The position numbers and the translations under genes are program-made. The notes beneath the pieces were generated by a model. The model ran no database searches, had not been told where the DNA came from, and saw only the letters and a program-made list of their open reading frames with translations. This document shows positions 28,376-36,195 of a stretch of DNA of 64,000 nucleotides, one piece after another. Origin of the DNA: Planctomycetales bacterium (GTDB lineage Bacteria > Planctomycetota > Planctomycetia > Isosphaerales > Isosphaeraceae); NCBI GenBank assembly GCA_027452145.1, contig DAIDHB010000064.1:16281-80280 (forward strand), given 5' to 3'. Each line of letters starts with the position of its first letter. Within the stretch, counting starts at the first letter, position 1.

Positions 28376-29569
28376 ATGGCACTGGCTTTGGCGGCACGAT
28401 CGACTTTGATTGCCCCTTCGGCCACGCTGGCAATGGGGGCGGAGGCGAAGAAGCTGAAGGCGAAGGGTATCGAGGTCCTGGACTTCGCCCTGGGCGAGCC
28501 CGACTTCGATACGCCGGCCAATATCCAGCAGGCGGCGATCCGGGCGATGCAGTCGGGGCAGACGCATTACACGCCCCCGGCGGGCATTCCCGAGCTGCGC
28601 TCGGCCGTCGCCGAGCTCTACTCGCGGCAGCACGGCCTCGCGACCGAGGCCGCCCAGGTGGTGATCTCCAACGGGGCGAAGCACTCGATCCACAACGCCC
28701 TGATGGCGGTCTGCGGTCCGGGCGACGAGGTGATCATCCCGGCGCCTTACTGGGTCAGCTATTCGGATCTGGTCAAGTTAACCGGCGCCGAGCCCGTCAT
28801 CCTGACAACCCCCGAGGAGGGCGGGTTCAAGCTCACGCCCGAGCAGTTCCTCGCCGCGGTGACGCCGCGCACCCGGCTCCTGATGATCAACAGCCCGTCG
28901 AACCCGACCGGCGTGGTCTACAGCCGGGACGAGCTGGCGGCGCTGGCGAACGCGGTACTGAAGACCGACGTGGGCGTACTCTCGGACGAGATCTACGAGC
29001 AACTGACCTACGGCGACGCCCAGGCGACGTGCTTCGCCGCGCTCCGGCCGGAGCTGGCCGGGCGGACGATCACGATCTCGGGCGTCAGCAAGACGTACGC
29101 CATGACCGGCTGGCGCATGGGTTGGGCCGTCGCACCGACCTCGGTGGCGAAGTTCATGGGGGACATCCAGAGCCAGGAGACCTCGAATCCCTGCTCGATC
29201 AGCCAGTGGGCGGCCCTCGAGGCGATCACCGGGCCGCAGGACTCGGTCGCCGCGATGAAGGCCGAGTTCCAGAAGCGCCGGCAGTATGTCCTGGAGCGGA
29301 TTCAGGGGCTGCCCGACGTCACCTGCCTGCCGCCGGGCGGGGCGTTCTACGCCTTCATGAACGTCTCCGCGCACTTCGGCCGGACGATCCGCGGGCGGCA
29401 GATCAAGGACTCGACCGATTTCTGCATGGCGGCCCTCGGCGAGGCGAGCGTGGCGCTGGTGATGGGCTCGGCGTTCGGCGCCGAAGGCTATGCCCGGATG
29501 TCGTTTGCCACCGACATCAGGACCCTCGAGAAGGGCTTCGACGCGCTCGAGAAGTTCCTGGCCTCCTGA
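28376..29569 (+). CDS. aspC: Pyridoxal-phosphate aminotransferase, aspartate type (class I)
   Basis: 397 residues from an ATG at 28376 following AGGGGAACC; upstream in-frame codons do not fit the family. FALGEPDFDTPANI, the substrate-side NSPSNPTGVVYS block and the PLP-binding SGVSKTYAMTGWRMGW (Lys in SKTY) place it in the Thermus-like aspartate aminotransferase group (type I-gamma/beta). It interconverts aspartate and oxaloacetate, or a related acidic or aromatic pair. Cytoplasmic, single gene. The symbol is given on family grounds. Confidence 0.88.
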   Translation: MALALAARSTLIAPSATLAMGAEAKKLKAKGIEVLDFALGEPDFDTPANIQQAAIRAMQSGQTHYTPPAGIPELRSAVAELYSRQHGLATEAAQVVISNGAKHSIHNALMAVCGPGDEVIIPAPYWVSYSDLVKLTGAEPVILTTPEEGGFKLTPEQFLAAVTPRTRLLMINSPSNPTGVVYSRDELAALANAVLKTDVGVLSDEIYEQLTYGDAQATCFAALRPELAGRTITISGVSKTYAMTGWRMGWAVAPTSVAKFMGDIQSQETSNPCSISQWAALEAITGPQDSVAAMKAEFQKRRQYVLERIQGLPDVTCLPPGGAFYAFMNVSAHFGRTIRGRQIKDSTDFCMAALGEASVALVMGSAFGAEGYARMSFATDIRTLEKGFDALEKFLAS

Positions 29570-29757
29570 TCGAGGGCCGGCGGAATGACCGGGCGCGGCG
29601 AGGCTTGCATTAACTCGCCTTGTGGAAAGAGGGGGCATGGGATAAGTTGCCGCTCCCCATGTCCGTATCACCTCCGCGCCCGATTTTTTCGATCATAATT
29701 GGTAAAGGGTGCGCCGATGTCGCATCCTCCCTGGCTCTTACGCGGGAGTGCGGCCCC

Positions 29758-30963
29758 ATGACGGTCGGGCGACGAACCTGGCTCCTGACGGCCCTGGCCG
29801 TCGGCCTGACCGGCTGCCGGGCTGCTGGCACCGGCTCACTCGCGCCGCGGTCCCGGCCGTCGCTGGCGCACAAGGCGTTCGATCTCGACGCCTTCGTCGC
29901 CGAGCACAACCGCAACGCCGAGAGCATCCAGTCCTTCGAGGCGCGGTCGTCGATCACGGCGAATAATCGCGGGCATTACGGCCTCGACGGCAAGATCGCG
30001 ATGGAGCGGCCGCGGAATTTCAAGCTCGATCTCAGCTTCATGGGCGACACCAAGGGAGACATCGGGTCGAACGACGACGAGTTCTGGTTCTGGTTCACCA
30101 ACAAGGAGGACCGGTCCATCTACTGGTGCAAGTACGCCGATGTCCCGTCGAGCACGCTTCCGGTCACGTATCAGCCCGACTGGATCATCGAGGCGATGGG
30201 ACTCCAGCCGATCCCGCCGCAGGAAGCCTCGCAGATCCGGGTCCACGACGGCGTCGAGCCGGGCACGAGTATCCTCACCTTCCCGGTCGTGCGCGACCGG
30301 GGCGAGCCCTACTCGCGCGAGATGATCGTCGGCAACACCGACCACCGGATCAGGCGGCTGATCATCTTCAGCGAGCGGCCGAGGAGGGAGCCGATCGCCC
30401 AGGCGACGCTGGGCAGCTATGCCGCGTACGGCACGTCCGCCGCCGTCGCGGCCAGTTCCAACGACCTCGACGCCGGCGCCGCGGGGAACCGCGTCGCGAA
30501 GTCGTACCTGCCCCAGGAGATCAAGCTCGAGTGGAGGCGAGATCAGCTCGCGCTGAAGGTGGCCCTCAAGCAGGTGCAGATCAACCAGTTCGACCATACG
30601 AGAAGCGCCGACCTGTTCGTCGAGCCGACCATGCCGGGCTACCAGCGGCGCAACCTGGCCGATCTCAGCCAGGGCGGCCGGCCCTCTCGAAGGTTGTCGA
30701 CGCGCGAGACCCTGCCGACTGCCGATCCGGACGACGGCATCCAGTTGGGTCATCCGACGGCGGCCGGCGAGGACGAGCCGACGGCACCCCGGGTTGGTAT
30801 GCGGCCCGGTCGGCGGTCTCCGTCGTCCGCTTCCGCCGGCACGACGCGCCCGACCTTCGACGACCTGATCGGGGCGCCGACGCCCCGGCCGCCGTCTTCG
30901 GGCGTCGACCAGGCCTCGACGTTCTCGGCGGCGCCGAGCGCGGTGATGAGCCGCGAGCAATAG
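29758..30963 (+). CDS. Hypothetical outer-envelope lipoprotein
   Basis: 401 residues from an ATG at 29758, with GGGAG about 9 nt upstream. The frame is open from 29620, but the ATG gives a clean lipoprotein signal: WLLTALAVGLTGC with Cys near residue 20. Residues 40-260 are beta-rich (NNRGHYGLDGKIAMERPRNF), in a pattern like LolA/LolB-type lipid-binding folds. The last 130 residues are low-complexity Pro/Ser/Thr/Arg-rich. The fold comparison is inference. It converges on an ECF sigma gene, with a hairpin between them. No clear family. Confidence 0.75.
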   Translation: MTVGRRTWLLTALAVGLTGCRAAGTGSLAPRSRPSLAHKAFDLDAFVAEHNRNAESIQSFEARSSITANNRGHYGLDGKIAMERPRNFKLDLSFMGDTKGDIGSNDDEFWFWFTNKEDRSIYWCKYADVPSSTLPVTYQPDWIIEAMGLQPIPPQEASQIRVHDGVEPGTSILTFPVVRDRGEPYSREMIVGNTDHRIRRLIIFSERPRREPIAQATLGSYAAYGTSAAVAASSNDLDAGAAGNRVAKSYLPQEIKLEWRRDQLALKVALKQVQINQFDHTRSADLFVEPTMPGYQRRNLADLSQGGRPSRRLSTRETLPTADPDDGIQLGHPTAAGEDEPTAPRVGMRPGRRSPSSASAGTTRPTFDDLIGAPTPRPPSSGVDQASTFSAAPSAVMSREQ

Positions 30964-30998
30964 CGGAAATGCCGCCCGATCGTGGGTGACCCGTCCGG

Positions 30999-31029
30999 CA
31001 GGCCCCCGGCAATCCTCGGGCGGGGCCTG
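30999..31029. terminator. Bidirectional hairpin between lipoprotein and sigma factor genes
   Basis: CAGGCCCC (30999-31006) pairs exactly with GGGGCCTG (31022-31029), and part of the 15-nt interior can pair further. It lies between convergent genes and could serve both. No T-tract. Confidence 0.5.
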
Positions 31030-31036
31030 GTGCCGC

Positions 31037-31621
31037 TCAACCCGCGCTCCGCTGCTCCTCGGCGGTCTCGCGCAGGCGTTTCCTCGCTCTGGCGAGGATG
31101 GGGCCGACCGAGTTCTCCGGGATGCCCAGCTTCTTGCCGATCTGGCGATAGTTCTTGAACTCGAGGTGATACAGACGAACGACTTCCGCCTCGCGCGGCG
31201 GCAGGTCCTCGAGCATCCGCTCGACCTCCTCCGCTGCGGCGATGGGCTCGGCCCCCTCGGATTCGCCGTTCTCGACGGCCGCCCGGTGGGCGTTGGTATG
31301 CCCTAGCTCTTCCTCGCGGTGCCGACGGATCAATTCCTTCACGCAGATCCGCCGCGCGATCACCGTCAGATAGGTCGGCAGCGCGCTATGCCCCTGGAAT
31401 CGCCGCAGGACGGCATAATCCTCGTCAACGATCTTCAGGAAGATCTCGGCGGCGATGTCCTCGATGTCCTCGTTGGAAACAACCCGGCTCCTCGCATGGG
31501 CCGCGTGATGAATCACGTGGTAGATCAGCCCCATGTAGCGGTCGACGAAGTCGTTCCAGGCTCCGGGTTCCTTCCGCAAGCAGCGATCGATGAGACTGCG
31601 ATCAATATCACGCAATGGCAC
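31037..31621 (-). CDS. ECF-type RNA polymerase sigma factor
   Basis: 194 residues, ordinary ECF length. Region 2 contains EDIEDIAAEIFLKIV (about 51-65) and region 4 contains LPPREAEVVRLYHLEFKNYRQIGKKLGI with the helix-turn-helix ending at ARARKRLRE. There is no C-terminal extension. No anti-sigma gene with a zinc-binding ASD motif is adjacent. The upstream neighbour is a divergent response regulator, a possible but unproven functional link. Confidence 0.9.
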   Translation of the reverse strand: MPLRDIDRSLIDRCLRKEPGAWNDFVDRYMGLIYHVIHHAAHARSRVVSNEDIEDIAAEIFLKIVDEDYAVLRRFQGHSALPTYLTVIARRICVKELIRRHREEELGHTNAHRAAVENGESEGAEPIAAAEEVERMLEDLPPREAEVVRLYHLEFKNYRQIGKKLGIPENSVGPILARARKRLRETAEEQRSAG

Positions 31622-31899
31622 GGAGCATCCTCCTCTCGGCGAGTTCGCATCACAAGAGGCGACGGAAGGTCCCCGTCCCGGAGAACGGTAGGGATACTGT
31701 TGAATTCTATCATGGAAGAACGCTTCGGCAACTGGAAGCAGGATTCCGCGAAGCGGGCGCCAGGTTTGGCCCGGGTTCCGGGCGTTTCGGGCACCTGGGA
31801 TTTATCGGTTTGCGCCCATCGCCCGAGGTGGTAGAATTCCCCCTGTTGACTCAATGGCGGGCCGCTCGGCCGGATTGCCCATTTCGAGGAGGACGGCCG

Positions 31900-32367
31900 T
31901 TGGACCCATCTTCGACGCCCCCGAAGATTTTGATCGCCGACGATAATCCGCAGAACGTCGAGCTGCTCGAGGCCTACCTCGGCGACTTCCCCTGCGAGAT
32001 CCACACGGCGCACGACGGCGAGGAGACCCTCAAGGCGGTCGACACCTTCGCGCCCGACCTCCTCCTCCTCGACGTGATGATGCCCCGCCTGTCGGGCTTC
32101 GAGGTCTGCCGGAAGATCCGGGCCAACCCGGCGACCCGCGAGCTGCTGATCCTGATGGTCACGGCGCTCAACGAGGCCGCCGACTTCGAGCGCGGCGTTC
32201 AGGCCGGCACCGATGACTTCTTGACCAAGCCGGTGAACAAGGTCGAGTTGCTCTGCCGCATCCGCAGCCTGCTCCGCGTCCGGCACCTCAAGACCCAGCT
32301 CGACCGGACGCTCGCCTACCTGGCGGAGTTCGAGTCGGCCAGCCGGGCCGAGTCGCCCGAGCCCTGA
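31900..32367 (+). CDS. Single-domain response regulator
   Basis: 155 residues from a TTG at 31900, which has AGGAGG 7 nt upstream; the frame is open from further left but nothing there resembles a receiver. Canonical receiver: ILIADDNPQ acidic pocket, phospho-acceptor Asp in LLLDVMMP, Thr in VTALN and Lys in LTKPVNK. After the receiver there is only a 30-residue helix, so it has no DNA-binding output and probably acts by protein contact. Three tandem copies of GCCCTGA at its stop place TGA in all three frames. Confidence 0.88.
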   Translation: MDPSSTPPKILIADDNPQNVELLEAYLGDFPCEIHTAHDGEETLKAVDTFAPDLLLLDVMMPRLSGFEVCRKIRANPATRELLILMVTALNEAADFERGVQAGTDDFLTKPVNKVELLCRIRSLLRVRHLKTQLDRTLAYLAEFESASRAESPEP

Positions 32368-32434
32368 GCCCTGAGCCCTGATCGTTGACTGCGCCTTCGC
32401 CGATGCACCCGCCCGCAAGAGAAAGCCCCCTCCG

Positions 32435-33631
32435 ATGTCCTCCGACGGCCGCGTCGTCCTCAAGCCCCGCCGAGCCCGGCCGTTCTTCGCCCGGCATCCC
32501 TGGGTCTTCGATACCTCCATCCACCGAATCGAGGGCGATCCGCAGCCCGGCGACGAGGTGATTGTCCAGTCGGCCGAGGGCAAGTTCGTCGCGCGCGGGC
32601 TGTTCAACCCCGGCAGCACGATCCGGGTGCGGCTCTATCGCTGGGACGAGGGCCCGCTCGATGAGGCGTTCTGGGCCAGGCGGCTGGATTCGGCCATCCG
32701 GCTGAGAGAGGGGTTGCCCGGAAACGCCGTCGAGACACCGTCGGCGGCCCGGGTGGTCTTCAGCGAGTCGGACGGCCTCTCGGGCCTGACCGTCGATCGC
32801 TACGACCGCTGGCTCGTCGCGCAGTTCACCAGCCTGGCATTGCACAACCGTCGCAAGACGATCCTCCGCCTGCTGGCCGAGCGCACCGGCGCCGCGGGGA
32901 TTGTCGCCCGCACCGAGCGCGGGATCGCCTCACGCGAGGGGCTGAAGGCCGGCGAGGAGGACGTCGTCGGCTCGATCCCTGAAGGGCCGGTCGAGATCCA
33001 CGAGCACGGCCTGCGCTATCAGGTCGACGTGCGTACCGGACAGAAGACAGGGTTCTACCTGGATCAGCGCGAGAACCGCCTGGCGGTCGCCTCCTACGCG
33101 GCCGGCCGGCGGGTGCTCGACCTGTTTTGCTTCACCGGCGCCTTCGCCCTGAACCTGCTGCGTCACGGCGGCGCGACCGAGGTGATCGCCGTGGACAGCT
33201 CGGTCGCGGCGATCGACCGGGCCCGTCAGCACGCCGTGCTCAATGGGATCACCGGGGCAACGTTCGAGTCCGGCGACGTGCTCGAGGTCGTCGACCGCCT
33301 TCGCGGCGAGGGGCAACAGTTCGGCATGGTCATCTGCGACCCGCCCAAGTACGCGAGGCAGGCCAGGGATGTCGAGCACGCGCTCAAGGGCTACCTCCGG
33401 CTGAACCTCGCCGCGCTCGACGTCCTGGCCCCCGACGGAATCCTCGTCACCTGCTCGTGTTCGGGACTGGTCGGCCGCGACCTTTTTCTCGACATGCTCG
33501 GCCAGGTGGCCGAGCAGTCGCGGCGGCCGATCCAGCTCCTCGATCAGCGCGGGCAGGCGCCCGATCACCCGGTCTCGGCGAGCTGCCTGGAGACCGAATA
33601 CTTGAAGTGCATGATCTGCCGGGTCGAGTGA
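32435..33631 (+). CDS. rlmI: 23S rRNA m5C methyltransferase RlmI-like (PUA plus SAM-methyltransferase)
   Basis: 398 residues. An N-terminal PUA domain (about 5-80; RHPWVFDTSI, PGDEVIVQ) precedes a linker and a Rossmann methyltransferase domain. SAM motif I is VLDLFCFTGAFAL near 228-240, motif II the acidic end of VIAVDSS, and the catalytic block is VICDPPKYAR, with a later VTCSCSG carrying cysteines. This order matches RlmI-type enzymes that make 5-methylcytosine in 23S rRNA. Cytoplasmic. The position modified (C1962 in E. coli) is inferred from the family. Confidence 0.9.
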   Translation: MSSDGRVVLKPRRARPFFARHPWVFDTSIHRIEGDPQPGDEVIVQSAEGKFVARGLFNPGSTIRVRLYRWDEGPLDEAFWARRLDSAIRLREGLPGNAVETPSAARVVFSESDGLSGLTVDRYDRWLVAQFTSLALHNRRKTILRLLAERTGAAGIVARTERGIASREGLKAGEEDVVGSIPEGPVEIHEHGLRYQVDVRTGQKTGFYLDQRENRLAVASYAAGRRVLDLFCFTGAFALNLLRHGGATEVIAVDSSVAAIDRARQHAVLNGITGATFESGDVLEVVDRLRGEGQQFGMVICDPPKYARQARDVEHALKGYLRLNLAALDVLAPDGILVTCSCSGLVGRDLFLDMLGQVAEQSRRPIQLLDQRGQAPDHPVSASCLETEYLKCMICRVE

Positions 33632-33646
33632 CCGCGGCGTGAGAGA

Positions 33647-35638
33647 TCACTGCCTCGGGGATGACCTGGTGTCAAAATGAACTCCCGCGGACTTCTTCAT
33701 CCGCTGGAGTTCGTCCTGGAGCTCCCTGAGGCGTTTCTCGATCTGGTCGATCCGGCGCGAGTCGCCGGCGGCGGCACCTGATCTTGAAGGCTGCTTCTGC
33801 TTGCCCTGTTTCTCCGGGTCGGGCTTGTATTCAGCCTTCACCTCGACCGTCACCTCTCGGGGCTTCGGCTCGTCCACCGGCTTCATGATCGTCTTTGCAC
33901 CTTCCGGCCTGATGCCGACGATCTTCACGGGCTTCGTGACGACGTGGTTCCTGCCTTGCGGCACCGGCCTCGTGACGACGTACTGCATGACCGTCCTGGA
34001 AGGCTGCTTCACGACCCACGAGATCACCGGCGTCTCGCCGGGCTCGCCGCCCAGCTCGCGAATCCTCGCCTGCGCGGCCTCCAGCTTCTTCATGGACGAC
34101 TCGATGGTGGCCCGAAGCTCGCGGACTTCCTGCTGGGCCCTGTCCATCTGAGCCTGCTTCACGACCGGGACGACCTCCTGCATCACCATGAGGTGTTTCT
34201 GCACATTCTGATGGACCTCCTGTAGCAACTCAGGGGCGTCAAGCTTCATCGACTTGACCACGACGCGATGCCCATCGCCGCTAGGAAGCTTCTTCTGCTT
34301 CAGGTCGTCGAGCAGCTTCTCGAGATCCTCGACCCGTACCCGTCCGGCACCCGAGGGCCCGGGATTCTTCTTGAGATCGGCGATGAGCTTCTCAAGCTTG
34401 GGGATCACGTCGTCGAGCGGACCCGATAACTTGACGATGGTCTCGCGCGGTGCGACCTGGGTGTCTCCGAAGAACAGGATCTGCCCATCGGGAGCGAACT
34501 CGGCGTCGCGGGCGACGATGGTCAGGTCGCCGGAATCGATGCGGATGCGCCCGGGCTCGCCCTGGCCGTCCTTCGACTCGGCGGGCGCCTGCGCCCAGGT
34601 GGCGCCGAGCGGCAACAGGGCAACAGCGACCGCCAGCAGGCCCAGCCGGCCGGGCAGTCCCGGCGACCTGCGCGACATTCCCGTCATGATCATCGTCAGC
34701 CTCCTTTGCAGATGAGGGACCTTCCCCAGCCCGCTCGCGAGGAGCGGTTCGACCGGGTCCGATCGGTGGACAAAGTCGAGCGCATCAAGAAGTGTTTCCG
34801 CGTACGACCGCGCGGAGTCGGGGAACGCCCAGACGACCCAGGCGTCGCAGCATCGTTCCTCGGCATCGCGGAGCGACTGGCGGATCCAGCCCAGCAGCGG
34901 ATGCCACCAGTACAGGCAGGTCACCACGAGCTCGAGGAACCGCACGAGATGATCCCCGCGCCGCAGGTGCGCCAGCTCGTGCACGACGAGGGTCGAGCGC
35001 TTCCGCTCGTCGAGGGCCTTCCACAGGTCCCTCGGCAGGACCAGCAGCGGCCGGAGGCCCACGGACCAGACGAGTGGCGAGATCCTGGCGCGGACCCAGC
35101 CGATCCGCGGAGCCTGCCGCATCCCGATCCGCCGGGCCAGGTCCTCGATCCATTCGCATTCGTCGTGATTCGCCGGCCGGGCGGAACGGAGCAATCGGTG
35201 GAACCTGGTCGTCCGACGGACGGTGAGAATCAGCACCGTCGCGCTTCCGGCCAGCCAGGCCGCCGCGGTCCATCGTCGCCAGTCGATCGGCCTCGCGGCG
35301 GGAGCAGGGGCCTGGGTCGGAGTGAGCATCACCCCTTTCCCGCCAGGCTCCGCCGACAGAATTGTGTCGCTCGCGACGGACACGTCGAGTTCGTCGGCCT
35401 CGACTGTGAGGACCTGCCACTCCGTGGCTTGGCCGGCAGCCGGCACCGCCTTCGAACCCGGCCAGGGGATCGGCACCTCGTAGAGCGGCGGAGTGATCAG
35501 CTTGATCAGCACGAGCAGCCAGAGCCCGTGCAGGATCGCCGGGCGGCGTTCCAGCGGCCGCGACAGGCACGCGACCAGGAGCGCCAGGACCGACGACGCG
35601 ACGGCGTTGCTCAGCATGGCCCGCAAGAATGTGTCCAC
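33647..35638 (-). CDS. M56 (BlaR1/MecR1-like) membrane metallopeptidase with long C-terminal region
   Basis: 663 residues from a GTG at 35638 with GGGAGG upstream. Transmembrane helices at about 10-28, 36-52 and 123-140 and a fourth near 325 flank the zinc-protease core. The core motif VVHELAHLRRGDH (HExxH-type HELAH at 220-224) and the downstream CCDAWVVW glutamate region are intact. From about residue 350 the protein is extracytoplasmic and helical, ending in a coiled coil with conserved blocks such as VVTKPVKIVG instead of the penicillin-binding sensor of BlaR1, so it senses something else. It lies 57 nt downstream of the BlaI-like repressor gene, forming the standard two-gene cassette. 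Confidence 0.88.
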   Translation of the reverse strand: MDTFLRAMLSNAVASSVLALLVACLSRPLERRPAILHGLWLLVLIKLITPPLYEVPIPWPGSKAVPAAGQATEWQVLTVEADELDVSVASDTILSAEPGGKGVMLTPTQAPAPAARPIDWRRWTAAAWLAGSATVLILTVRRTTRFHRLLRSARPANHDECEWIEDLARRIGMRQAPRIGWVRARISPLVWSVGLRPLLVLPRDLWKALDERKRSTLVVHELAHLRRGDHLVRFLELVVTCLYWWHPLLGWIRQSLRDAEERCCDAWVVWAFPDSARSYAETLLDALDFVHRSDPVEPLLASGLGKVPHLQRRLTMIMTGMSRRSPGLPGRLGLLAVAVALLPLGATWAQAPAESKDGQGEPGRIRIDSGDLTIVARDAEFAPDGQILFFGDTQVAPRETIVKLSGPLDDVIPKLEKLIADLKKNPGPSGAGRVRVEDLEKLLDDLKQKKLPSGDGHRVVVKSMKLDAPELLQEVHQNVQKHLMVMQEVVPVVKQAQMDRAQQEVRELRATIESSMKKLEAAQARIRELGGEPGETPVISWVVKQPSRTVMQYVVTRPVPQGRNHVVTKPVKIVGIRPEGAKTIMKPVDEPKPREVTVEVKAEYKPDPEKQGKQKQPSRSGAAAGDSRRIDQIEKRLRELQDELQRMKKSAGVHFDTRSSPRQ

Positions 35639-35695
35639 GTTCGACCTCCCGTCGCGGCGCGAGAATCCCTCCGGCGCCCGTACCGTCGATGTGCG

Positions 35696-36088
35696 TCACT
35701 TCCGCTTCCGCCCGTCCAGCCGCTCAATCAATGCGCGCAGCTCGCGCTGCTCCTTCGCCGACAGACCCTTGCCCTCGACCAGGTGGGTCAAGAGCGGCGT
35801 CATCGAGCCGCCGCAGAGCGAATCCGCCACGGCCCGGAGCCGGCGGCCGATCAGCTCGTCGCGGTCGACGGCCGGCCGGAAGACGTGCACCGCGCCGCTT
35901 CGATCGCGCGCCACGCACCCCTTCGTCTCCAGCCGCTCCAGCAGCTTCTGCACGGTCGCATAAACCGAAGTTCCCGATTGCCCGTACACCCGATCCACCA
36001 GTTGGCGGATCGTCGACGGGCCGGAATCCCAGAGCGCCTGGAGCACCGCCAGCTCCGCCTCGGTCACGTCGTGATTCGCATCGCCCAT
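35696..36088 (-). CDS. BlaI/MecI/CopY family transcriptional repressor
   Basis: 130 residues from an ATG at 36088 preceded by GAGGGG; a TTG at 36106 would add six residues without a site. A winged helix-turn-helix covers about residues 8-80 (ELAVLQALWDSGPSTIRQLVDRVYGQ, the family signature), and the C-terminal third is the dimerisation arm. This repressor is cleaved or released by its partner M56 protease, which is encoded directly downstream. Two AGAC-N5-GTCT dyads lie just ahead of the gene and are likely its own operator. Confidence 0.9.
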   Translation of the reverse strand: MGDANHDVTEAELAVLQALWDSGPSTIRQLVDRVYGQSGTSVYATVQKLLERLETKGCVARDRSGAVHVFRPAVDRDELIGRRLRAVADSLCGGSMTPLLTHLVEGKGLSAKEQRELRALIERLDGRKRK

Positions 36089-36105
36089 GGCCGCCCCTCG
36101 CTTCA

Positions 36106-36143
36106 AGACAACCTGTCTGAGGACAGTCTAAGACGACTCGTCT
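36106..36143. promoter_or_regulatory. Candidate double operator for the BlaI-like repressor
   Basis: Two copies of the dyad AGAC-N5-GTCT (36106-36118 and 36131-36143) lie 25 bp apart centre to centre, 18 nt upstream of the repressor start. BlaI-type repressors bind paired short dyads of this sort as dimers. The half-site differs from the classical TACA...TGTA. Confidence 0.55.
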
Positions 36144-36195
36144 GAGGAGTCAAGATACGAGATTGGAGATTTCGCGCGGCGGCGACGCGACCGTC

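Noticed and set aside
25294..29613. 1439-residue plus-strand frame
   Set aside because: It covers the permease and ketosynthase in antisense and the aminotransferase out of frame.
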